Origin: Pseudomonas pergaminensis
Lineage (GTDB): Bacteria; Pseudomonadota; Gammaproteobacteria; Pseudomonadales; Pseudomonadaceae
Assembly: GCF_024112395.2 (NCBI RefSeq)
Contig: NZ_CP078013.2
Coordinates: forward strand, 3,906,001-3,970,000
Direction of reading: 5' to 3'
Length of the DNA: 64,000 bases
The position numbers were made by a program, and so were the translations under genes. The notes beneath the pieces are model-generated. The model searched no databases, was not told the DNA's origin, and saw only the letters and a program-made list of their open reading frames with translations. Shown piece by piece: positions 44,747 through 52,286 of the stretch. The number at the start of each line of letters is the position of its first letter. Within the stretch, counting starts at the first letter, position 1.

Positions 44747-45613
44747 ATGCCCGTCGACTTGCAAGCCCTTTATCCCAAACTGATCCACCTGATGCTGGAT
44801 ACGGTCTTCGTCGTCGACAGCGATAACGTGATTGTCTTCGTTAGCGATGCCTGTGAGGCACTGCTCGGCTACCGTGCCGAAGAGCTGACGGGCACGCAGA
44901 TCACCCAATACATGCACCCGCAAGACCTGGCGCGCACCCGAGCCTCCATTGTCCGGGTCATGAATGGCCAACCCCACGTCGACTTTCGCAATCGCTACAT
45001 CCGCAAGGATGGCAGCGTCGTGCACATCCTATGGGCGGCCTTCTGGTCCGAAGAGGTGGGGGCACGAATCGGCGTCGCGCGGGACGTCACTGCGCTCACC
45101 CAGGCCGAGGAGGAGCTGCGCTTCCTCGCCCATCATGACCCGCTGACCGCCCTCACCAACCGATCACTGTTCAACGATCGGTTGGACCAGGCCCTGCAAG
45201 CCGCACGCAGTCACAACCACACCCTCGCGTTACTGTTCCTGGACATCAATGACTTCAAGGGCATCAACGACGTGCACGGCCATGCCATGGGTGATCGCGT
45301 GCTGTGTGTGATTGCACGACGACTGGAGCGCTGCGTGCGCGACACCGACCTGGTGGCCCGGATGGGCGGTGACGAATTCACGGTGCTGATCACCGATATC
45401 CAGTCGCCGGACGCGGTTGCCGGCAAGGTGGCGCAGATACTCGCGGCCATGGCCGAGCCGCTGGGCGCTGAATTTGGCGGGGTGAAGATGCCGTCCTGCA
45501 GTGTTGGTGTGGCGTTTTACCCGGGGGATGGGGAGGATGCAGATACGCTGTTGAGTCATGCGGATGGCGAGATGTATCGGGTGAAACGCTTGCGGGTCGT
45601 GAGTGAGGGATAG
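44747..45613 (+). CDS. PAS-GGDEF diguanylate cyclase
   Basis: 288 aa. The N-terminal PAS domain (LMLDTVFVVDSDNVIVFVSD through ARIGVARDVTALTQ) is followed by GGDEF (about 125-285). The active site is RMGGDEFTVL. An inhibitory I-site RDTD lies five residues upstream, so product feedback is expected. No signal or membrane span, so it is cytosolic. It makes c-di-GMP from GTP, affecting motility and biofilm. The gene is a single unit followed by a terminator at 45646. Confidence 0.93.
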   Translation: MPVDLQALYPKLIHLMLDTVFVVDSDNVIVFVSDACEALLGYRAEELTGTQITQYMHPQDLARTRASIVRVMNGQPHVDFRNRYIRKDGSVVHILWAAFWSEEVGARIGVARDVTALTQAEEELRFLAHHDPLTALTNRSLFNDRLDQALQAARSHNHTLALLFLDINDFKGINDVHGHAMGDRVLCVIARRLERCVRDTDLVARMGGDEFTVLITDIQSPDAVAGKVAQILAAMAEPLGAEFGGVKMPSCSVGVAFYPGDGEDADTLLSHADGEMYRVKRLRVVSEG

Positions 45614-45645
45614 GAAAAGCGGGGGCTCACTCAAATCGCGGGCAG

Positions 45646-45684
45646 AAAAAATCCCGCAGAGTGTTCAACTCGCGGGATTTCTTT
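45646..45684 (+). terminator. Rho-independent terminator after the diguanylate cyclase gene
   Basis: AAATCCCGC pairs with GCGGGATTT around a 14-nt loop and is followed by CTTTATT. It lies 33 bp after the stop. Confidence 0.75.
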
Positions 45685-45688
45685 ATTG

Positions 45689-45730
45689 GTGTAGCGGGAC
45701 GCAAGGGATTCGAGCCCTTCCAGGGCAAGT
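45689..45730 (-). other. T-arm-like fragment, possible tRNA remnant
   Basis: On the minus strand AAGGG-CTCGAAT-CCCTT forms a perfect 5-bp stem with a 7-nt loop holding the TCGA core of a T-arm, and an ACCA follows. The spacing from stem to CCA is too long for a functional tRNA, and no anticodon or D arm could be placed. Perhaps a remnant or an old integration scar. Confidence 0.3.
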
Positions 45731-45801
45731 GTTCCGCCAGAGAGGGAAGTCTTTTTCAGAGCTTCCTCAACGGGCAAAAGACGCACCCTGGCGTGAAATC
45801 A

Positions 45802-46299
45802 TTATTTGGCTTGGCGAAGCACCAGCTCCGACAGACGAGTCTTGACGCGGAAGCAGAACTCACGAATTTGGAATTGATAGGCGGGCATTACCATGTAGTT
45901 CAGATCGGGACCCAACGAGTCTTTGACTTCCATGTATTTGGCAGTCTTGACAGCAATGGTCTGGTATTCCGCTTCGTATTTGGCGTAAGACGCTTTGTTG
46001 TAGAGCCGCAAGACATCCAGCTCTTTACGGCATTGCTCAGCGCGATTCTGGTTCAGGCCTGTTTCTGATTCCGCCGGAGCGGCTTTGGGATAGGTAGCGA
46101 TTGGGACGTCAGCACTGGCGTTAGCAGGGACGGCCTCATAGCCCTCAGGCGATTTTGCGGGTGTCGAAGGTGCGACTTCAGAGGGTGCTTGCTGGACGAC
46201 GGCAGGAGGGGGAGCCACTTTAGGTTTTTCTGGAGTTTTAGTAACGCATCCCGAGAGAGCAAGGCCTACCACTACAACGACGCCACACATTTTATCCAT
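45802..46299 (-). CDS. Putative lipoprotein with Pro/Ala-rich linker
   Basis: 165 aa from the ATG at 46299. MDKMCGVVVVVGLALSGC is a lipoprotein signal with lipobox LSGC. A low-complexity linker of about 60 residues follows (TPEKPKVAPPPAVVQQAPSE and similar). The C-terminal part has CRKELDVLRLYNKASYAKYE, and the segments before and after it are helical-looking. The linker suggests anchoring in a membrane while reaching across the periplasm. Two later Cys could pair. No family recognised. Weak codon bias compared with neighbours suggests recent acquisition (inference). Confidence 0.75.
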   Translation of the reverse strand: MDKMCGVVVVVGLALSGCVTKTPEKPKVAPPPAVVQQAPSEVAPSTPAKSPEGYEAVPANASADVPIATYPKAAPAESETGLNQNRAEQCRKELDVLRLYNKASYAKYEAEYQTIAVKTAKYMEVKDSLGPDLNYMVMPAYQFQIREFCFRVKTRLSELVLRQAK

Positions 46300-46654
46300 C
46301 GGTTTCACCAAGAGGTCTTTATGGTTGGCTGAGTCGTTAGGTTCTGGGTAAAAGTCATGACACCGTCAATGATCAAGTGTGAATTTTCTACCAGTCTCAA
46401 GGCGCTCAGCCTCTCTTCCTTGAGTTCGCAGATGGACGATAATAGTAAAAAAACAAGGAGATGACGAGAAAAAGCTCGTCAGAAAAGTCACAAAATTGAT
46501 GAGGTAATGACCGTGGGATCGCGCTGCGCATGCGCCCTGATTGTGTTGCGCTTGCGCCGGGACAAGGCATCAAGATAGGAAAGTTCTGGAACACCTCAAG
46601 CGTTATGGACGCCCAATGGAAAGCCGTCGAACCCCACCCAAACCCCAGAAACAC
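46300..46654. other. Intergenic stretch without recognised genes
   Basis: About 355 bp between the lipoprotein start and the tRNA terminator. It is partly AT-rich (46370-46520), and I see no coding frame with a ribosome site, no repeat and no clear promoter. Confidence 0.5.
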
Positions 46655-46680
46655 AAAAGCCCCGCTTTCGCGAGGCTTTC
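46655..46680 (-). terminator. Terminator of the tRNA-Ser transcript
   Basis: On the minus strand AAAGCCtCGC pairs with GCGgGGCTTT around GAAA, one mismatch, followed by TT. It lies 10 bp downstream of the tRNA 3' end. Confidence 0.8.
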
Positions 46681-46690
46681 GTTTGAATCT

Positions 46691-46781
46691 TGGCGGGAAA
46701 CCAGGGATTCGAACCCTGGAGACGCTCTTAACGTCCGCCGGTTTTCAAGACCGGTGCATTCAACCACTCTGCCAATTTCCC
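46691..46781 (-). tRNA. tRNA-Ser (anticodon TGA)
   Basis: 91 nt on the minus strand from GGGAAATTGGC to GTTTCCCGCCA, with CCA encoded. The acceptor stem is GGGAAAT/GTTTCCC. The anticodon stem CCGGT/ACCGG encloses CTTGAAA, giving anticodon TGA. A long variable arm (GCGGACGTTAAGAGCGTC) is typical of class II tRNAs, and the T-arm is CAGGGTTCGAATCCCTG. It reads UCA-type serine codons. Confidence 0.97.
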
Positions 46782-46933
46782 TTGTGCGTCACAGGATTAT
46801 AGTAGCCTATCCCGTCTCAGCGGGCGCCATAATACCCGAATGAAACACACTGTCAAACACTCGGCATCGCTTGTTACAGAGCGTCTGTTATGATCTTTGC
46901 GACTGAACGTTTCAAAACCGAAGGAGTGTCGCC

Positions 46934-47605
46934 ATGCGCGAACAGAATTACGCAGTGAATGGTAACGCGCAGGCTGAGCAGCTTGAAGTCAGCCGCGTGT
47001 TGCGCAATACCTATGGCTTGCTCGCCCTTACCCTCGCATTCAGCGGCGTGATGGCGTTTGTGGCCCAACAGATGCGCGTCGGCTACCCGAATATCTTTGT
47101 CGTGCTGATTGGCTTCTATGGCCTGTTCTTCCTCACCAACAAGCTGCGTGACTCGGCCTGGGGCCTGGTGTCGGCGTTTGCCTTGACCGGTTTCATGGGC
47201 TTTATCCTCGGCCCGATCCTCAACCGTTACCTCGGCATGGCCGGTGGTGCGGAAGTGGTCAGCTCGGCGTTTGCCATGACGGCCCTGGTGTTTGGTGGTC
47301 TGTCGGCCTACGTGTTGATCACCCGCAAGGACATGAGCTTCCTGGGTGGCTTCATCACCGCCGGCTTCTTCGTGCTGCTGGCAGCCGTGGTTGCAGGCAT
47401 GTTCTTCCAGATCAGCGGGCTGCAACTGGCGATCAGCGCAGGTTTTGTGCTGTTCTCCTCGGTGTGCATCCTGTTCCAGACCAGCGCGATCATCCACGGT
47501 GGTGAGCGTAACTACATCATGGCGACCGTCAGCCTGTATGTGTCGATCTACAACTTGTTCGTCAGCCTGCTGCAGATCTTCGGCATCATGAGCCGCGACG
47601 ACTGA
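46934..47605 (+). CDS. yccA: Bax inhibitor-1 family membrane protein (YccA-like)
   Basis: 223 aa with seven hydrophobic spans. LRNTYGLLALTLAFSGVMAF near the N-terminus and the final SLYVSIYNLFVSLLQIFGIM region are hallmarks of the YccA / BI-1 family. E. coli YccA modulates the FtsH protease at the inner membrane. AAGGAG lies 7 nt before the ATG. It is a single gene with a strong terminator just after it. Confidence 0.94.
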   Translation: MREQNYAVNGNAQAEQLEVSRVLRNTYGLLALTLAFSGVMAFVAQQMRVGYPNIFVVLIGFYGLFFLTNKLRDSAWGLVSAFALTGFMGFILGPILNRYLGMAGGAEVVSSAFAMTALVFGGLSAYVLITRKDMSFLGGFITAGFFVLLAAVVAGMFFQISGLQLAISAGFVLFSSVCILFQTSAIIHGGERNYIMATVSLYVSIYNLFVSLLQIFGIMSRDD

Positions 47606-47618
47606 TCGCTGGTGCAAT

Positions 47619-47655
47619 AAAAAATGCCCCGTATCGAAAGATACGGGGCATTTTT
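47619..47655. terminator. Bidirectional terminator between yccA and murB
   Basis: AAAATGCCCCGTAT pairs perfectly with ATACGGGGCATTTT around CGAAAG, with A-runs and T-runs on both sides. It ends the yccA-like transcript and the convergent murB operon. Confidence 0.95.
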
Positions 47656-47681
47656 GTTTCTAACGCTCCGAGAGCAACCGG

Positions 47682-48701
47682 TCAGTACTGGTTGGGTTCC
47701 ATTTCCAGATCAACCTTGAAGCGCTGTGCAATGTCTTGCTGGATACGCCGGGCCAGATTGGCAATGTCGTGCCCCGTGGCACCGCCATAGTTGACCAACA
47801 CCAGCGCCTGCAGCTTGTGCACGCCGGCATCCCCGTCACGGAAGCCCTTCCAGCCGGCCTTGTCGATCAGCCAGCCGGCCGCAAGCTTCATCTGCCCATC
47901 GGCTTGCGGGTAGGCCACCAGGTCTGGGTACAGCGCTTGCAATTCAGCCGCCAGTACTTGGGACACCAGTGGGTTCTTGAAGAAGCTCCCAGCATTGCCC
48001 AGTTCTGCCGGGTCAGGCAGTTTTTCCCGGCGTATGCTGCAGATGGCACGGCTGACGTCGCTTGGCGTCGCGTCGGTGATCCCCTGCCCCGCCAAGCGCT
48101 GTTGCACCGGACCGTAGTCGAGCTTGAGGTGGCTGGCGCGGCTCAGGGCAAAACGCACCCGCAAAATCAGCCAGCGTCCGGTCTCGTGCTTGAACAGGCT
48201 GTCGCGGTAGGCGAAGTTGCATTCTTCCAGAGTGAAGTCACGCAGTTTGCCAGTGTGGCGGTCCAGCGCAGTGAGGCCGGCAAATACGTCCTTGATTTCC
48301 ACCCCGTAGGCGCCGATGTTCTGCATCGGGGCTGCGCCAACGGTGCCGGGGATGAGGCTGAGGTTTTCCAGGCCGCAGAAGCCCTGCTCCAGTGTCCACA
48401 GCACGAAGGGGTGCCAGGCTTCGCCCGCCTCAGCTTCGACCACCACCTGCGTGCCGTCATCGTGCAGCACGCGGATACCTCGGGTAGCCATGCGCAGCAC
48501 CAGCGCCGGGATGTCCTGGGTCAGTAGCAAGTTGCTGCCACCGCCAATCACCAACAACGGCACCGCGTGGGCGCTCGAATAGGCCAGGGCCTCACGGACG
48601 TCGTCGTCGCTATGGGCCTCGGCGAACAGCTGGGCACGTACATCAATGCCAAAGCTGTTGAATGGCTTGAGCGATACCTGCGCAAGCACTTGCAAGGTCA
48701 T
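47682..48701 (-). CDS. murB: UDP-N-acetylenolpyruvoylglucosamine reductase
   Basis: 339 aa, type I MurB length. Landmarks are NSFGIDVRAQLFAEA, VIGGGSNLLLTQD, GLENLSLIPGTVGAAPMQNI plus GAYGVEI, and GNAGSFFKNP with the catalytic serine. It reduces UDP-GlcNAc-enolpyruvate to UDP-MurNAc with NADPH and FAD, an essential peptidoglycan step. It is the last gene of the envelope operon; its start overlaps the phosphatase stop by 4 bp. Confidence 0.97.
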   Translation of the reverse strand: MTLQVLAQVSLKPFNSFGIDVRAQLFAEAHSDDDVREALAYSSAHAVPLLVIGGGSNLLLTQDIPALVLRMATRGIRVLHDDGTQVVVEAEAGEAWHPFVLWTLEQGFCGLENLSLIPGTVGAAPMQNIGAYGVEIKDVFAGLTALDRHTGKLRDFTLEECNFAYRDSLFKHETGRWLILRVRFALSRASHLKLDYGPVQQRLAGQGITDATPSDVSRAICSIRREKLPDPAELGNAGSFFKNPLVSQVLAAELQALYPDLVAYPQADGQMKLAAGWLIDKAGWKGFRDGDAGVHKLQALVLVNYGGATGHDIANLARRIQQDIAQRFKVDLEMEPNQY

Positions 48702-49162
48702 AACCGCCCCTTCAATTCGATCACCAATAAATCACAGGCACGCTCGATCAGGTCCAGGACCCGTTCGAAGCCTTGTTCACCTTCGTAATACGGGTCTGGC
48801 ACTTCGTCCACTTCAGCGTCGTAACGGCGCAGGAACAGGTCCAGCTCTGCCTTGCCCTGGCTTGGCTGCATAGCCTTGAGGTTGCGCAGGTTGCTGTGGT
48901 CCATGGCCAGGATCAAGTCATAGCGGGCAAAATCAGCACGGGACACCTGCTGGGCACGCTGGGCCGACAGATCGTAACCACGCACCAGCGCCGCGCGTTG
49001 GCTGCGTTGGTCTGGCGGGTTGCCGATATGCCATTCACCTGTACCGGCGGACGCTACGTCGACCTGGCCCGCCAGCCCGGCTTCGCGCAACTTATGGCGC
49101 AGTACGCCTTCGGCGGTAGGCGAGCGGCAGATATTGCCCAGGCAGACAAACAAGACCTCCAT
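48698..49162 (-). CDS. Low-molecular-weight protein-tyrosine phosphatase
   Basis: 154 aa. The N-terminal CLGNICRSPTAEGV loop holds the CX5R catalytic motif (Cys12-like, Arg18-like), and the late VPDPYYEGEQGF holds the general acid Asp. It overlaps kdsB by one base and murB by four. It is placed in the envelope operon, where it may counteract a tyrosine kinase in polysaccharide assembly, but no such kinase is in the window. Confidence 0.95.
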   Translation of the reverse strand: MEVLFVCLGNICRSPTAEGVLRHKLREAGLAGQVDVASAGTGEWHIGNPPDQRSQRAALVRGYDLSAQRAQQVSRADFARYDLILAMDHSNLRNLKAMQPSQGKAELDLFLRRYDAEVDEVPDPYYEGEQGFERVLDLIERACDLLVIELKGRL

Positions 49163-49926
49163 CAGGCCCCCAGCAGGCGACGGACGCGCTCAAGGTCTTC
49201 CAGGGTATCGACACCCGCCGGCGGCGCTTCCAGCGCATCGCCCACGTGGATGCGCACGCCATGCCACAGCGCCCGCAGTTGCTCCAATGATTCGGTATTT
49301 TCCAGCCAGCACGGGCCCCAGCTGACGAAGTCGTGCAGGAAGCCCGCGCGGTAGGCGTAGATGCCGATATGGCGACGGTAAGGCACGCCTTCTGGCAACA
49401 CGTCAGGTTGCTTGGCAAAGGCGTCGCGGGCCCATGGCAAGGTCGAGCGGCTAAATGTCAGTGCCAGGCCATTGATGTCACTGACCACCTTCACCACGTT
49501 CGGGTTGAACAGGGTCTCGATGTCTTCGATCGGCTCGGCCAGGGTGGCCATGCGCGCTTCGCCATGGGCGGCCAGGTTGGCGGCGACTTGGTCGATCACG
49601 CTCGGCGGGATCAGCGGCTCGTCACCTTGCACGTTGACCACGATGGCGTCGGGCGCCAAGCCCAGCTGGGTGGCGACTTCGGCCAATCGGTCGGTACCGG
49701 AATTGTGGTCTTCGCGCGTCAGCACGGCCTCAGCGCCGAAGCCTTTGCAGGCTTCGATGATGCGCGGGTCATCGGTGGCCACCACCACGCGCTCGGCGCT
49801 GCTTTTGCAGGCCTGTTCCCACACCCGCTGGATCATTGGCTTGTCGCCGATCAGCTGCAGCGGCTTGCCCGGCAGGCGGGTCGATGCATAGCGGGAGGGG
49901 ATGACTACGGTAAAGGCTGTGGTCAT
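49162..49926 (-). CDS. kdsB: CMP-KDO synthetase
   Basis: 254 aa. [20 protein letters not shown] is the nucleotidyltransferase start, VVATDDPRI follows, then [11 protein letters not shown]. It activates KDO with CTP for lipid A core assembly in the cytosol. It overlaps the Trm112-like gene upstream by 4 bp and the phosphatase gene by 1 bp. Confidence 0.97.
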   Translation of the reverse strand: MTTAFTVVIPSRYASTRLPGKPLQLIGDKPMIQRVWEQACKSSAERVVVATDDPRIIEACKGFGAEAVLTREDHNSGTDRLAEVATQLGLAPDAIVVNVQGDEPLIPPSVIDQVAANLAAHGEARMATLAEPIEDIETLFNPNVVKVVSDINGLALTFSRSTLPWARDAFAKQPDVLPEGVPYRRHIGIYAYRAGFLHDFVSWGPCWLENTESLEQLRALWHGVRIHVGDALEAPPAGVDTLEDLERVRRLLGA

Positions 49927-50108
49927 TTATCCAGGCGCTCATCAGTGGTCAGGGTGCGGGCTTCGCTTTCGAGCATCACCGGGATGCCATCACGGATCGG
50001 GTAGGCCAGGCCTGCGCCTTTGCTGATCAGCTCGGTCTTGTCGGCGCTGAGCTTGAGCGGGCCTTTGCAGATCGGGCAAGCGAGGATATCGAGCAGTTTG
50101 GTGTCCAT
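49923..50108 (-). CDS. Trm112 family protein (YcaR-like)
   Basis: 61 aa. [20 protein letters not shown] has a Cys pair (CPIC) typical of YcaR/Trm112 proteins, with only two of the four zinc Cys kept. [18 protein letters not shown] is the conserved second half. The gene sits in its usual place between lpxK and kdsB. Possible roles are as a methyltransferase partner or a protein-stability factor. Confidence 0.93.
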   Translation of the reverse strand: MDTKLLDILACPICKGPLKLSADKTELISKGAGLAYPIRDGIPVMLESEARTLTTDERLDK

Positions 50109-50132
50109 GAGTGTTTCCTGGAAAAAAGCGGT

Positions 50133-51143
50133 TTAAGGCAAGAGACGGGCAGGCAGCAGGCGCATCAACTGCGTGTCGAACCAGGCGACGAACGCCGGCG
50201 ACGGCAGCGCATCCACCGTAAGGTACCACCAGTCAGGCTGGGCAAAAGCGCGGCACTTCACCGCGTCCTTCTCGGTCATGACCAGCGGCAATGACGGCGT
50301 AAAATTCAAGACCTCGGCGCTGTAGGGCGCGTGGTCGGCAAACGCATGGGGTATCGGCTGCCAGTGTAGCGTTTCAAGGGTATTGAAGAAACGTTGCGGG
50401 TTACCGATGCCGGCAACCGCATGCACCTGCTGGCCCGGCGCAAAGTGGTTCACCGGCTGGCGCTCGCCAGTCTGCAGATTGACCAGTGCGGTGGGCTGCA
50501 AACGGAAGGCAAAGCCGTCCTCGCGGTCGCTGGTGGCGCCGTTATACAGCAGCGCATCGACACTTTGCAGGCGCTCCACCGGTTCACGCAACGGCCCCGT
50601 AGGCAGGCAACGGCGGTTGCCCAGGCCACGGGCCGCGTCGATCAGCACCAGTTCGAGGTCACGGGCCAGACGGTAATGTTGCAGACCGTCGTCGGAGAGA
50701 ATCAGGTCCAGGGTGTCACTGGCCAGCAACGCCTTGACTGCACGGCTGCGATCGGGGTCGATCATCAGCGGTACACCGCAGCGCTGCACGATCAATAAAG
50801 GCTCGTCACCTGCGACGTCGGCGCTGTGGCTGGCTTCGACCCGCCACGGCAACTGCGGGGGCTTGGCGCCATAGCCACGACTGACCACCCCCACGCGCAG
50901 GCCGCTGCGCCGGCAGTGTTCGATCAGCCAGAGAATCAACGGCGTCTTGCCGGTGCCGCCGACGGTGATATTCCCGACGACTACCACCGGCACCGGTGAT
51001 TGGTAAATGCCGCCCTCACCTGCCAGGAAGCGTGCGCGCTTGCGCTGCACCACCCGGCGATACAGGGACTCCAACGGCCGCAACAGCGTGAGTGCCGGAT
51101 GGCCCTCGTACCAGGCCTTGAGCAAACGATCGGACATGGCCAT
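50133..51143 (-). CDS. lpxK: Tetraacyldisaccharide 4'-kinase
   Basis: 336 aa. An N-terminal membrane-associating helix precedes the P-loop [20 protein letters not shown], and [20 protein letters not shown] is the conserved motif. It phosphorylates the lipid A precursor at the inner membrane. It starts one base inside the exbD stop (TGATG-type overlap) and is followed after 24 bp by the Trm112-like gene. Confidence 0.97.
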   Translation of the reverse strand: MAMSDRLLKAWYEGHPALTLLRPLESLYRRVVQRKRARFLAGEGGIYQSPVPVVVVGNITVGGTGKTPLILWLIEHCRRSGLRVGVVSRGYGAKPPQLPWRVEASHSADVAGDEPLLIVQRCGVPLMIDPDRSRAVKALLASDTLDLILSDDGLQHYRLARDLELVLIDAARGLGNRRCLPTGPLREPVERLQSVDALLYNGATSDREDGFAFRLQPTALVNLQTGERQPVNHFAPGQQVHAVAGIGNPQRFFNTLETLHWQPIPHAFADHAPYSAEVLNFTPSLPLVMTEKDAVKCRAFAQPDWWYLTVDALPSPAFVAWFDTQLMRLLPARLLP

Positions 51144-51571
51144 CAGGGTTGGCTCGCCGCCTCGACGGTGGTCATGCGCAGATGGCTGAAGCCGAGCTTA
51201 CCGGCGGCATCCATCGCGGTAATCACAGCCTGGTGTTGGGTCTTGCCATCGGCACTGATGGAGAGCGGCAGCTTGGTGTCGCCGCCGGACTCTTTCTGCA
51301 AGGCATCCATCAGGCTGGCGAGGTCGTTTTTCTCGAGCAACTGGTTATTCACCGAAAACACCCCTTCGGCGCTGATGGCGATGTCCAGTTGCTTGACTTC
51401 CTGGTCTTCGGCCGGCGAACCGCTCACGGCTTCCGGCAGGTCGACGCGCAGCTCGGTTTGCCGGGTGAAGGTGGTGGTGACGACAAAAAACAGCAGCAGG
51501 ATAAACACCACGTCGATCAGCGACGCGAGGTTGATATCGACATTTTCCCGTTGCTTGCGGCGAAATTTCAC
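51143..51571 (-). CDS. exbD: ExbD/TolR-family protein
   Basis: 142 aa starting at GTG 51571, which overlaps the ExbB stop by 4 bp. One N-terminal span ([20 protein letters not shown]) contains the conserved Asp that carries protons. The remainder is periplasmic. With ExbB it energises TonB- or Tol-like transport. The position next to lpxK is conserved in Pseudomonas. Confidence 0.95.
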   Translation of the reverse strand: MKFRRKQRENVDINLASLIDVVFILLLFFVVTTTFTRQTELRVDLPEAVSGSPAEDQEVKQLDIAISAEGVFSVNNQLLEKNDLASLMDALQKESGGDTKLPLSISADGKTQHQAVITAMDAAGKLGFSHLRMTTVEAASQP

Positions 51572-52203
51572 GCTTTGCCCCCAACCAGGTCGACGTCACG
51601 GTCGCCTTGCACCACTTCCACCAGCTTGATGGCTTCCTGTTCCATACCGACCACCAGCTCATCAATGCGACGTTGCAGGAAACGGTGAAAGAACACCGAA
51701 GGGATACCCACCATCAAGCCCGCCGCCGTGGTGATCAGCGCCTTGGAAATACCCCCGGCCAGCACGGCCGCGTTGGTGGTCATGCCGGAGCCCATGAACG
51801 AGCTGAAAATATCGATCATGCCCAGCACGGTACCCAGCAAGCCAAGCAATGGCGCCATGGCGGCGATGGTGCCGAGGGCATTGATGTAGCGCTCCAGTTC
51901 ATGGATGACGCGGGCGGCAGCCTCTTCAATGCACTCTTTCATGATCTCGCGACCATGCTTGGAGTTGGCCAGGCCCGCAGCAAGGATTTCACCCAACGGG
52001 GAGTTGGCGCGCAGTTCCTTGAGTTTGTCCTTGTCCAACTGCTTGTTCTTGATCCAGCTCCAGACCTGCCCCAGCAGATGCTCGGGGGTAACGCGACTGG
52101 CACGCAGGGTCCACAGGCGTTCGGCGACGATGCCGAGTGCGGCGATAGAACTCATGATGATCGGCAACATCATCCAGCCGCCGGATTTGACCAATTCCCA
52201 CAC
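51568..52203 (-). CDS. exbB: ExbB/TolQ-family proton channel protein
   Basis: 211 aa from GTG 52203 (GAGGGGA 8 nt upstream), which gives the family start WELVKSGGWMMLPIIMSSIA. A longer GTG at 52233 is less likely. Three membrane spans; the MotA/TolQ/ExbB core is IAAMAPLLGLLGTVLGMIDI and AGGISKALITTAAGLMVGIP. It pairs with ExbD. It is the first gene of the overlapping chain ending in murB. Confidence 0.95.
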   Translation of the reverse strand: MWELVKSGGWMMLPIIMSSIAALGIVAERLWTLRASRVTPEHLLGQVWSWIKNKQLDKDKLKELRANSPLGEILAAGLANSKHGREIMKECIEEAAARVIHELERYINALGTIAAMAPLLGLLGTVLGMIDIFSSFMGSGMTTNAAVLAGGISKALITTAAGLMVGIPSVFFHRFLQRRIDELVVGMEQEAIKLVEVVQGDRDVDLVGGKA

Positions 52204-52286
52204 AGTGAATGTCCCCTCGAAAAAGTGCGCCACTTTACCATATAGGTTCGCAGGCCACAGACCCCATCGACCGCAGCCATCCGCGC

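Noticed and set aside
46530..46843. Two plus-strand ORFs across the tRNA-Ser gene
   Set aside because: They translate the antisense of the tRNA and its terminator; the GIRTLE / DSNPGD type peptide is a common false call from tRNA genes.
46866..46894. TTGTTA ... TATGAT promoter for the yccA-like gene
   Set aside because: The spacing is only 12 bp, too short for a sigma-70 promoter; TATGAT alone is not enough to call one.
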